From Pseudomonadota bacterium (lineage in GTDB: Bacteria > Pseudomonadota > Alphaproteobacteria > Rhizobiales > Rhizobiaceae), in contig JAEWPB010000164.1 in the NCBI GenBank assembly GCA_023399465.1, forward strand, positions 1 to 43,384: a DNA stretch of 43,384 bases, given 5' to 3'. Positions 8,707 through 15,908 of the stretch are shown piece after piece (position 1 is the stretch's first letter; each line of letters opens with the position of its first letter). The translations under genes and the position numbers were made by a program. The notes under the pieces are model-generated. The model ran no database searches. It saw nothing but the letters and a program-made list of their open reading frames with translations, and was not told where the DNA came from.

Positions 8707-9879
8707 ATGCGCATCTTACTTACAGGAATTCCATCGTATCTGCAGCGCACGATCGCTGATGTTTCGGGGACGACCGTCGTCCACAGGCCCTATTTCGACG
8801 GGGCCACGACCAAGGAGGACCTCATGTCCCAGGTCAGGCGGATTGCAAACACCGGCAATTACCTGATCGGGGAGGGCGCCGCCGAGAGCCTGCGCGGGCA
8901 TGACGTAACCTACCTGCCGTTTTGGCACCTCGCGAACAACAGGGAAGCGGAGGACCTCTTCGCACAGGTCAACCGCGAGTTCGACCTTTGCGTTTTTGCT
9001 TCTGCCAATCTCTTGCGGCCAGGCTACTCCGCCGATCTGGAAGCCGAAATCTTCGCGAAGCTGAAGATGCCGGTGGTCGTCATGGGTATCGGGATTCAGC
9101 GCAAGGAAGGCCTGAAGGAACTGCTGCCTGCAGGCACGCTAAAATTCCTGGATGTGCTCAAGAACAAGGAAAGCTTCTTCCTTACCCGTGGCTACTTCAC
9201 TGCCGAGTTCCTGCGCGAGCATGGCATGAGGTTCGTCAAGCCAACCGGTTGCCCATCGCTCTATTTCGCCCCCAACGAAATGAAGCGCTCGCTTGCGGGT
9301 CTCGCCAATCCAGATCTGGCGAAAGTCCAGAAGATCGCCTTCGGCGGTTATCTCGGAAGCGTCGCCGATACGATCGTGGACGCCCATGCGCTGTTGAAGT
9401 CGGACAGTGTGGCAAGCTATGTCGTTCAGGATGAGGTGGTAGCGTACAATCTTGCCCTCACCGGCGACGACAACGAGGTTGTCTACGATCGCGCAAGCGG
9501 GCGCATCACCGGCGCCACCGCGTACAAGCATTCGGACAAGTGGCAGCGGAAGTATGAACTGCTGGTCTATTTCGACACGAACCAGTGGCGAGGCGCGATG
9601 TCGTCGCGCGATCTTTGCTTCGGCCGACGGTTCCATGGCTGCATCATCGGCATGCAAGCCGGTACCCCGGCCCTGATGATCGCTGTCGACGACCGCATGC
9701 GGGAGATGCTGGAATTCATCGGCTTCCCCTATATCGAGGCTGCGACCTGGAACCGCGAAGCCGATAAGCCTGCCTACCTCGCCAATTTTCTTGGAAAGAT
9801 CGACACGCAAGCCGTTATTGATCGATATTCCGCCTGCGAGGCGAATTTCCGCAATGCGCTCAAGCAGATCGGTCTTTAG
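8707..9879 (+). CDS. Polysaccharide pyruvyl-transferase family protein, copy 2
   Basis: This 390-aa paralogue of the preceding gene has the same block order: IANTGNYLIGEGA, VVMGIGIQRKEG, FFLTRGYFTAEFL, KPTGCPSLYFAPNEM, YFDTNQWRGA and GRRFHGCIIGMQAG. ATG 8707 matches the paralogue's N-terminus; the frame is open to 8590 but would run into the previous gene. Two diverged copies suggest either two acceptor sugars or a heteromeric enzyme. Both are inferences. The gene is followed after two bases by the glycosidase gene, so it is in the same operon. Confidence 0.8.
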   Translation: MRILLTGIPSYLQRTIADVSGTTVVHRPYFDGATTKEDLMSQVRRIANTGNYLIGEGAAESLRGHDVTYLPFWHLANNREAEDLFAQVNREFDLCVFASANLLRPGYSADLEAEIFAKLKMPVVVMGIGIQRKEGLKELLPAGTLKFLDVLKNKESFFLTRGYFTAEFLREHGMRFVKPTGCPSLYFAPNEMKRSLAGLANPDLAKVQKIAFGGYLGSVADTIVDAHALLKSDSVASYVVQDEVVAYNLALTGDDNEVVYDRASGRITGATAYKHSDKWQRKYELLVYFDTNQWRGAMSSRDLCFGRRFHGCIIGMQAGTPALMIAVDDRMREMLEFIGFPYIEAATWNREADKPAYLANFLGKIDTQAVIDRYSACEANFRNALKQIGL

Positions 9880-9881
9880 CA

Positions 9882-11003
9882 ATGACGGGCAGGGCGCGCC
9901 TTCCGGTAGCTTTGTGCGCGTTTGCAGCGCTTTCGGCGTTCGCCCAGACGCTGATCGCCAGCGCGGCCGAGGTGCCGCCTGAGCGCATCGGCATCAATCG
10001 GGTGAACCTCGCATGGCTCTCCCGCGCCGAGCAGGAGCGCGTGTTGACCGAGATCGCCGCGAGTGGCGTGACCCATGTCCGGCTGTCGCTGTCGAGGCCG
10101 GTTGACTACAGCATCGACGCGCTCGAAATCGCCGATCGGCTGGGCTTGCGGATCCTGCTCGAGATCCAGCTCGGCAACAAGGATTTTTACCCGGGGGGAG
10201 CCACCCCGCGTACCGGCCACGGCCGCATCTGGGATGTCCATAGGCTTTCCGACCTCGACCTCGAGCGCTACCGTGAAGGCCTGCGCGCAGCGCTCAGGCG
10301 CATCGACGCAATGGGAATTGCGCTCGATGCTGTCGAGCCCGGCAACGAGATAAACTACAGCGCCTATAACGGCGATCTCGTGGTTTACGAAAAACCCGGA
10401 CGGCGAACACCGCGCGGTGTCGCCGACGTCGCCAATCACGCCGCATTTTTACGGGGGATCGACGCCTATATCGGCGCCGTCCGCGTCACCAGGGAGGAGT
10501 TGCAGGCAACGATCCATAGCCGGAACGCATTGCTCGTTTCCGCCGGGCTTTCCGATGTAGGCACCGCTGAAGCCGACCGGCGCGGCATGGAGCGGCTCGA
10601 TCCCGGCGATGTCATTCCACTCCTGCGCGAACGTGGCATCGACGCGCTGATCGACGCTTACGGCATTCATCTTTATCCGGGCCGCCGGGACAATGCGGAC
10701 CTGCGGCGGTATGTAAACACGCTTCTCGGTTTTTGCGGGTCGAGTGACGCCGGCAAGCCCTGCTGGGTGACCGAATGGGGTATCGCCAACATCTCGCGTT
10801 CATGCCCGATCGACGACCGGGAACGGGAGATAGCGATCCGTACCGTGCGGGGCGCTTTCGATAAGCTGATGCAGGAGCGCAGGCTGGATGCGGCCTTTTA
10901 CTATGATTGGGATACGCAGCATGCCTACAGTGTCTGGCGCTGTGGAGAGTTGAGTTCAGCCGGCGTGGCGGCGACCGCACCGATGATGCCGTCGGCAAGG
11001 TGA
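9882..11003 (+). CDS. Exported clan-A glycoside hydrolase
   Basis: This 373-aa protein has an N-terminal signal peptide (about residues 1-29, hydrophobic core ALCAFAALSAFAQTLIASAA) and a TIM-barrel pattern. The likely acid/base is Glu156 in VEPGNEINY and the likely nucleophile Glu298 in CWVTEWGIA, with GIHLYP at 261-266, as in clan GH-A enzymes (GH5/GH39-like). It probably acts in the periplasm or outside the cell. As last gene of the polysaccharide operon it may trim or release polymer. Exact family and substrate are not resolvable by eye. The frame starts two bases after the preceding stop. Confidence 0.78.
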   Translation: MTGRARLPVALCAFAALSAFAQTLIASAAEVPPERIGINRVNLAWLSRAEQERVLTEIAASGVTHVRLSLSRPVDYSIDALEIADRLGLRILLEIQLGNKDFYPGGATPRTGHGRIWDVHRLSDLDLERYREGLRAALRRIDAMGIALDAVEPGNEINYSAYNGDLVVYEKPGRRTPRGVADVANHAAFLRGIDAYIGAVRVTREELQATIHSRNALLVSAGLSDVGTAEADRRGMERLDPGDVIPLLRERGIDALIDAYGIHLYPGRRDNADLRRYVNTLLGFCGSSDAGKPCWVTEWGIANISRSCPIDDREREIAIRTVRGAFDKLMQERRLDAAFYYDWDTQHAYSVWRCGELSSAGVAATAPMMPSAR

Positions 11004-11035
11004 ATGACGAGACTGCTCCGCCTCGACCTCGGTTG

Positions 11036-11069
11036 CACCTGCCGGCCAAGACGCGACCGCTGGCAGGTG
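11036..11069. repeat. Inverted repeat between convergent genes
   Basis: Perfect 8-bp arms CACCTGCC (11036-11043) and GGCAGGTG (11062-11069) flank an 18-bp loop in the gap between the glycosidase and the convergent GGDEF gene. There is no T-tract, so a bidirectional terminator role is only a guess. Confidence 0.35.
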
Positions 11070-11095
11070 GCCTGGACAAGCGCCCGATCGGCTCG

Positions 11096-11851
11096 TCAGG
11101 AAAACAGCTCCCTGAACAACAGCGGACCAGCCTCTTCCTCTGCAAGTGCAGCGCGATTGGCAGCCTCGCGGAGCGCCTCGAAGTCGTCCTGACGCCCGAC
11201 GCGGGTGCCACCAAACCGCACGGTTACTGACAAGTTCTCCGGCCCGGCCATGAAGGTGGTCTCGTCGATCCGCGCGCGGATGCGTTCACAGATGTCGCGG
11301 GCATTTTCCGTCGTTGCGCCCGGCAGATAGATTCCGAGTTCGTCCGAACCGAGGCGCGCCACGAGATCACTGTAGCGGACAGAGGATTGCACGATCAGCA
11401 CGAGCGACTGAAGCACGGTATCCGCCCATTGGCGGCCGTAGTGACGAACGAACTCATCGAAATCGCTGACCCGAAGTACGAGCATGATGCCGTCTGCGCT
11501 TTCCCCCGTAGGCACCCGCCTGCGATCTATCGCATCTACCACCGATGCGGCAAATGCATTGGCGCTCAGCGTGTCAGTTGCGGGACCATGGCAAAACACA
11601 TTCTGGAGTTGTCTCTGCGTCTCGCGAAGCGCTTCGTCGCGGAGCCCGATCACACACAGGAGGGGAAAGGCAATAGCCGCGGATATTGAAGCCACGATCG
11701 TCAATTCGACCCACAACGGACGCTCGGGAACAAGCAGGCAGAACGTGCCGACGATCAGGACCGCCACAACCGCACATGCCAAGGCACCAAGCGTAGCGAT
11801 CTTGATCTGAGGGACGATTGCGACTTGGCGGGGAGGACTGAGAGCGCTCAT
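11096..11851 (-). CDS. Membrane GGDEF-domain protein with a variant GSDEL signature
   Basis: This 251-aa protein has two membrane segments (about 17-40 and 48-69) and a C-terminal GGDEF domain. The active-site signature is ARLGSDELGIYLPG (residues 166-179), so the canonical GGDEF is GSDEL. The second-position Gly to Ser change leaves the metal-binding acidic residues in place. It may still make cyclic di-GMP, a known stimulator of exopolysaccharide production in rhizobia, or may have become a receptor. The short N-terminus lacks a recognisable sensor domain. Transcription is convergent with the polysaccharide operon. The domain call is firm, the activity open. Confidence 0.88.
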   Translation of the reverse strand: MSALSPPRQVAIVPQIKIATLGALACAVVAVLIVGTFCLLVPERPLWVELTIVASISAAIAFPLLCVIGLRDEALRETQRQLQNVFCHGPATDTLSANAFAASVVDAIDRRRVPTGESADGIMLVLRVSDFDEFVRHYGRQWADTVLQSLVLIVQSSVRYSDLVARLGSDELGIYLPGATTENARDICERIRARIDETTFMAGPENLSVTVRFGGTRVGRQDDFEALREAANRAALAEEEAGPLLFRELFS

Positions 11852-12100
11852 CGGCTAACGAAACTGTTGCAGTAGCCGCCATCTTTGACGGATTCGGTAA
11901 AAAGATCCGGTAAACAAAATAGTTGGCATCTTATCGATGCGACAGGACACGGGGTCCGTCTCTTGATCAGGTCTCAGTTTGTGGCGATTGCCCGTGGCGC
12001 GCCCAGGTAAAGAAAGGCGATCGCGACTGAATTGCCCCGACATTTGTAGAGGCTTGGCAAGGCAATTTCAGTTATAATTTCAAACGTGTTGCGCTGCCGA

Positions 12101-12254
12101 GTGGACGATCCGATTGCTGAGGTTGCAGCGCCTTGGGGGCAGCAGGCATTCGCCCTATGTGTGGGAGAAGAAGTTTGCCGCGACCAGCACAAAGGGCGGT
12201 GATGGGGCCGAGGAGATCAGGCGGCTGAAGAAGGAGATGGCTGGTCTGCGAGCA
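12101..12254 (+). pseudogene. Remnant of an IS3-family OrfA (transposase N-terminal part)
   Basis: Two reading frames together give an IS3-type helix-turn-helix and the start of its leucine zipper. The pieces are VDDPIAEVA from 12101, then a frame change near 12128, then RLGGSRHSPYVWEKKF and, later, EEIRRLKKEMAGL. This follows the usual OrfA layout (AEVA.RLGVSRHSLYxWxKKF ... RRLKKE). The start, the rest of OrfA and OrfB are missing and no terminal repeats were found. It marks the junction between the exopolysaccharide and catabolic regions, and its end overlaps the 3' end of the minus-strand isomerase gene. The flanking stretch 11852-12100 shows nothing else recognisable. Confidence 0.7.
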
Positions 12255-12951
12255 ACCTGCCAAAGCCTGTTGGGCGCTCATTGATATCAAGCAGTTGCAG
12301 GATTTTCCACAGAAGTGCCGCGTTGGAGGTAACGACGGGCAAGCCTGTCCGGGCCTCAATGCTTGCGATGACCGGCGATAGGCAAATGCCCGCGCAGCTG
12401 AACAGGATGGCTTCGGCATCCCGCAAGTCAGTGTCGGCCAGTAGCTCTATCCATTTTTGCGGGTCGAGACGCCCTTGTTCGACCGGGGTCTGGCAGGGAA
12501 TATGCCCCTGCGCCACCACCTGATATCCATTGGCGGCAAGGTAGTGGATTTCTTCCTCCACGACTTCGGCACGATAGGGGGTGAACAGCCCGATCTTCTT
12601 CGGGCCGAAATGGGCGAGGGCAGCAAGTACCGCTTCGATCGTGGTGATAGACGAGATGCCGGTCGCATTGCGGATGCGTGCGTTTATGGCATCCGGCCCG
12701 ACGATTAGGCTTGCGGCCGTGCAATTGAACGCGATCAGGTCGACACCTGCATCGGACAGCAGGCGCGCCTGCGTTTCGATTTCGGCGACAATCGCAATAT
12801 CTGCTTCGCGGCTGGTGTTGCGAAATGGCATGCGGGTGACAAGAAACTGCAGACCCTTCGGTGCCATGGTCTGCAGTTCGTATTCGGACAGGCCGCCTGA
12901 CGGGTATAGATGGCCGACCCGCCACTGGGCGTCAAAGTGTACGCCGGTCAT
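12217..12951 (-). CDS. Asp/Glu racemase superfamily enzyme, maleate-isomerase-like
   Basis: The 244-aa product belongs to the superfamily of maleate cis-trans isomerase, arylmalonate decarboxylase and Asp/hydantoin racemases. Both catalytic-type cysteines are visible: Cys77 in AFNCTAASL and Cys186 in LFSCAGICL. The pair argues for an isomerase or racemase rather than a one-cysteine decarboxylase. Maleate isomerase would fit N-heterocycle catabolism (maleate to fumarate) but is not proven. The natural C-terminus seems to end near GFGRLL; the last ten or so residues (DQPSPSSAA) are read from the antisense of the IS3 remnant. Its start overlaps the preceding stop as ATGA, so it is the last gene of a three-gene operon. 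Confidence 0.82.
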   Translation of the reverse strand: MTGVHFDAQWRVGHLYPSGGLSEYELQTMAPKGLQFLVTRMPFRNTSREADIAIVAEIETQARLLSDAGVDLIAFNCTAASLIVGPDAINARIRNATGISSITTIEAVLAALAHFGPKKIGLFTPYRAEVVEEEIHYLAANGYQVVAQGHIPCQTPVEQGRLDPQKWIELLADTDLRDAEAILFSCAGICLSPVIASIEARTGLPVVTSNAALLWKILQLLDINERPTGFGRLLADQPSPSSAA

Positions 12952-13649
12952 GGTGTCAGCTCGAACTTGTACATCGGGTAGTGGATGTTCGATCCGGTAA
13001 AAGGGGGGAATTTCAGGAAATCCTCGCGCATGTCATGTCGCACGGTGCTGTTGAGTGCGGCCTCCAGCGCAGCGGCACTGTCAAAGATCAGCCGGTTGCG
13101 CTGCATGTAGTCGGCACGTTGCCAACCCAAAGTGTCACGCCAGTCAGCGCGGGTGTAGATTTCGATCTCGCGGATGCGGGCGAACGTACGCATGATTTGC
13201 GGATGATGGTCGAGGTAGTAGTCAAGCCAGCTGTTGAAATCCTCGGCCGCGCCGGGATAGTGCACAAGATAGGCGCAAGGTGGCTCCGACCCGTCCGGCG
13301 ACCATGCCGGATTATCGACCGGATAGCCTCGCGCGACCATCAATTGGTGCTCAAACGCGGCGCTCCCGATTTCGTGCCAAAGCGCCGGATTGTCGAGTGC
13401 CTTCAAAGGTCCGGACATCGCGGCTTCGGCGGCCTCGATGCTGCCGTAATACAACTGCAGTGCCAGATGTGGGGCGGCCCCGTCATCGGTGTAGTAGTCG
13501 CGGGCATTTGCTGGAAGATAGAGGATCGCGCGCTTCAGATCGTCGATCCGTCTGACGGTCTCTCTGACAAAGGCAACAGCTTCTTCGCTCAGCTTCAGGC
13601 TGGCATCGTCGCCGCACACGAAAATGAAATGGCAAAAACTCATCAGCAT
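12948..13649 (-). CDS. EthD-like protein with two ferredoxin-like (dimeric alpha+beta barrel) repeats
   Basis: This 233-aa protein appears to contain two related halves, each with the beta-alpha pattern of EthD/ABM-type barrels. They lie around LALQLYYGSIEAAEAAM and around CAYLVHYPGAAEDFNSWLDYYLD. EthD-type proteins accompany oxygenase systems and some rearrange or cleave polar intermediates; no catalytic residue can be assigned here. The frame is open to 13709, but ATG 13649 lies two bases after the reductase stop and avoids a long overlap; ATG 13643 is also possible. It overlaps the isomerase gene downstream as ATGA. Confidence 0.7.
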   Translation of the reverse strand: MLMSFCHFIFVCGDDASLKLSEEAVAFVRETVRRIDDLKRAILYLPANARDYYTDDGAAPHLALQLYYGSIEAAEAAMSGPLKALDNPALWHEIGSAAFEHQLMVARGYPVDNPAWSPDGSEPPCAYLVHYPGAAEDFNSWLDYYLDHHPQIMRTFARIREIEIYTRADWRDTLGWQRADYMQRNRLIFDSAAALEAALNSTVRHDMREDFLKFPPFTGSNIHYPMYKFELTP

Positions 13650-13651
13650 AC

Positions 13652-14881
13652 TCAGACCATTGATTTGAGGGCGATGGAGGTATCGGCAAGCTGCGTGGGA
13701 TCCGAGCATGTGCGATTGGCGACCATTTTCTCGATGAAGCGGCGCTCGCGTCCGCTATTGAGCATCACCGCACCGGCAACCACCCCATGTTTGAGCCAGA
13801 AGGTCGTGGACCCTGTGGTTCCCAGGGCGCCGCGCTGGATCAGATCGCACCCGTCTTGCCAGAGACCGACGACCTGCAGGTTGTGTTCGTACTGGTCGGA
13901 CCACATCCATGGCGTTTCGGTGTGTTCGGTGGGGGTGCCGAGCACGGTCGCGGCGACGCTGGCGGCCTGGTTATCGGCATTGCGCCAGGTTTCGAGCCGG
14001 ATATGGCTTGCATAAAGGCCATTGAAGCATTCCGCCATGTCACCGATGGCATAGACGTTCTCAAGACCGATCACCTTGCCGGTTGCATCGGTTCTGATGC
14101 CGCCGGTTGATCCGCGAAACTCCTCTGGCAGGCACTCGACATTGGGAACAACGCCGATCGCTGAAAGCACGATGTCCGTGTTGAGCGTCTCGGTCTCGCC
14201 GCTGCTGTGGCGGATGTCGGCCTGGAAGCGCTCACCATTTTTGCGGATTTCGCATATCGTCGTTTCCGTCAGTATGCGGACGCCACGTTCTTCATGCATG
14301 CCGCGAAGCCAGCCTGCGACTGGGCCGGGGAGGATGCGGCCCATGACGCGCTGTCCCGCCTCGAGAACGGTGACCTCCTTCCCCATGAGGCGTGCGGTGG
14401 CCGCCACCTCCAGCCCGATGACCCCGCCACCGATAATCGTGATGTGGTTGGCGCCATCCAGCCGCTCGCGCAACTTTTGACTGTCCTTCAGATCGCGCAG
14501 TTCGATGCAGTTTTCTGCCCCCGGAACAGGCAATGGCCGGGCCCGCGCACCAAGCGCGAGAATGACTGCGTCGTAGCCCAGCGACAGCCCGGAGGCAAAA
14601 TGCGCCTCATTCACCGAGGGGGCGATCCGGATCAATTCTTCGCCAAGGCGCAGGGTGACCCGGGGATCGGCCAGTTCTTCATCGGAAACGATACGCAATT
14701 GGTCGAATGTCGTTTCGCCCTTCAGATAGCCTTTTGACAGCGGCGGACGCTCATATGGCGATATCCTTTCGTTGCTGACAAAGGTGATCTGGCATTGTGT
14801 GGGCGTTTCAAGAAGACGACGCAGGGTCTGGCCGCCTGCCTGGCCGCCTCCGACAACGAGGATATGGGGACGATCGGACAA
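13652..14881 (-). CDS. FAD-dependent ferredoxin/oxygenase reductase (BphA4/ThcD-like)
   Basis: This 409-aa flavoprotein passes electrons from NAD(P)H to a ferredoxin that feeds an oxygenase. The FAD-binding site is ILVVGGGQAGG (residues 7-17), the NAD-binding site IIGGGVIGLEVAATA (149-163), and the second FAD motif NVYAIGDMAE lies further on. The start is a TTG at 14881: GGAGG lies seven bases upstream and the protein then begins MSDRPHILVV, as expected. The longer ATG frame at 14950 would run over the promoter. It probably reduces the Rieske ferredoxin encoded at 20570. It leads the minus-strand operon with the EthD-like and isomerase genes. Confidence 0.9.
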   Translation of the reverse strand: MSDRPHILVVGGGQAGGQTLRRLLETPTQCQITFVSNERISPYERPPLSKGYLKGETTFDQLRIVSDEELADPRVTLRLGEELIRIAPSVNEAHFASGLSLGYDAVILALGARARPLPVPGAENCIELRDLKDSQKLRERLDGANHITIIGGGVIGLEVAATARLMGKEVTVLEAGQRVMGRILPGPVAGWLRGMHEERGVRILTETTICEIRKNGERFQADIRHSSGETETLNTDIVLSAIGVVPNVECLPEEFRGSTGGIRTDATGKVIGLENVYAIGDMAECFNGLYASHIRLETWRNADNQAASVAATVLGTPTEHTETPWMWSDQYEHNLQVVGLWQDGCDLIQRGALGTTGSTTFWLKHGVVAGAVMLNSGRERRFIEKMVANRTCSDPTQLADTSIALKSMV

Positions 14882-14901
14882 AGGAATACCTCCAGCATGT
14901 T

Positions 14902-14937
14902 GCCAAAACGTATTCCGTATACATTTACATTTGTCAA
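14902..14937 (-). promoter_or_regulatory. Promoter and GTATAC operator of the reductase operon
   Basis: On the minus strand TTGACA (14937-14932) is followed after 17 bp by AATACG (14914-14909), a reasonable -35/-10 pair. Between them lies GTATAC (14922-14917) within ATGTATACGGAATACGTTTT. The stretch ATGTATA..G.ATACGTTTTGG is shared with the promoter of the Rieske operon at 15868-15888. A GntR-type repressor bound here would cover the promoter. The leader to the TTG start is about 20 nt. Confidence 0.6.
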
Positions 14938-14998
14938 GATCAAACTGCACGCCCCATCCCTCCCGCGGACGCGTGCAGGTGAAGGTGTGCTCGTCCCT

Positions 14999-15649
14999 CT
15001 ATTCGGTTGATACCGCCTCGATGAGGGCGCTGCGTGCATTGAGAAGCTGTTGGGTCATAAGGGCCGACGCCATCGTCGTGTCCCGTGCGGCGATCGCATC
15101 CGCGAGCGCGAGCATGCCGTTGTAGGAAACCTGGCGGGTCTTGTGGTCCTTCAGCGTATGCAGGCGCAGATAGTTGATCGAGTTTTCGAAGCGGCGCAAA
15201 GTCTCGACCAGCGCAGGGTTCGGAATGCGGGCGTAAATATACTCACGCACCTTCTGATGTGCCTGGGCATAGGTTTGGCCGCCGCCGCTTTCTTCAAGAG
15301 TTTCGCGGATCTTCCTCGCGAGTTCAGTGGTTTGGTCTGCGTTACTGGATTCGATTAGTCGACGGATTCCGAAGGGTTCCAGTTGCAGGCGGACCTCGAT
15401 ACTGTCGCGCACCTCTTCCTCGGAAAAGTTCGGCAAACCAAACCCGCGGCCCTTCGCGACCAGCAGGCCGTCCAGCACGAGCATCGCCAGCGCCTCGCGC
15501 ACAGGCGTTCGCGAGACCCCGAGGTCTTCAGCCAGGCTGATTTCCTGAAACTTGGTCTTCTCGTTAAATTCGCCGGCAAGAATCCTGGTTTTGAGGACGT
15601 CAAAAACCTGGTCCCTGAGATCGGGTGTGCGGACAATAACTTGTGCCAT
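14999..15649 (-). CDS. GntR-family regulator of the FadR/FCD subfamily
   Basis: This 216-aa protein has an N-terminal winged helix (residues 1-70, with the recognition block VSRTPVREALAMLVLDGLL) and an all-helical FCD effector domain. Most FCD domains bind a metal through one Asp and three His. Here only His in YAQAHQKVREYI is kept; the expected Asp, the EH pair (now YN) and the final His (now Gln) are replaced, so the ligand may be bound without metal. It lies between the reductase operon and the divergent Rieske operon, both with GTATAC operators, and is the obvious local regulator. Effector unknown, probably the substrate or an intermediate. Confidence 0.88.
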   Translation of the reverse strand: MAQVIVRTPDLRDQVFDVLKTRILAGEFNEKTKFQEISLAEDLGVSRTPVREALAMLVLDGLLVAKGRGFGLPNFSEEEVRDSIEVRLQLEPFGIRRLIESSNADQTTELARKIRETLEESGGGQTYAQAHQKVREYIYARIPNPALVETLRRFENSINYLRLHTLKDHKTRQVSYNGMLALADAIAARDTTMASALMTQQLLNARSALIEAVSTE

Positions 15650-15822
15650 CGGAATCTTGCGAGCGCCTCTGGTTATGAACTTCGTATCCAGTATTAGGCG
15701 AAGATTACCGGTTCCGCAATTCGGGATTTGCCGAACTGCGCGTGAGTGGGGCGGGGTGTTTGTGCCTCCACGATGAGCAAATCGGTGAAAATTGCTCGAA
15801 AAATAGGCGGAACCTTATAAAG

Positions 15823-15838
15823 CGGCACATTTATTGCT
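15823..15838 (+). promoter_or_regulatory. Candidate sigma-54 (-24/-12) promoter of the Rieske operon
   Basis: CGGCACATTTATTGCT matches the sigma-54 consensus TGGCAC-N5-TTGCW except for the first base, with the obligatory GG and GC ten bases apart. Transcription would start near 15849, about 60 bp before the oxygenase ATG. A sigma-70-like promoter with the GTATAC operator lies just downstream, so initiation here would have to read through that operator. A sigma-54 activator gene lies at 41875-43281, but no link is shown. A chance match is possible. Confidence 0.45.
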
Positions 15839-15856
15839 AGCGCGACTGAAATCGGG

Positions 15857-15892
15857 TTGACACAAAATGTATAGCGTATACGTTTTGGTCAA
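15857..15892 (+). promoter_or_regulatory. Promoter and GTATAC operator of the Rieske oxygenase operon
   Basis: TTGACA (15857-15862) serves as -35, with TACGTT or ATACGT about 15-16 bp further as a weak -10. Overlapping it is the perfect palindrome GTATAGCGTATAC (15869-15881, arms GTATA/TATAC). An outer TTGAC/GTCAA pair (15857-15861 and 15888-15892) frames the site. The core is shared with the promoters at 14902-14937 and 21931-21954, as expected for operators of the adjacent GntR-type regulator. Confidence 0.62.
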
Positions 15893-15908
15893 TCAAAGGG
15901 AGACTGGT

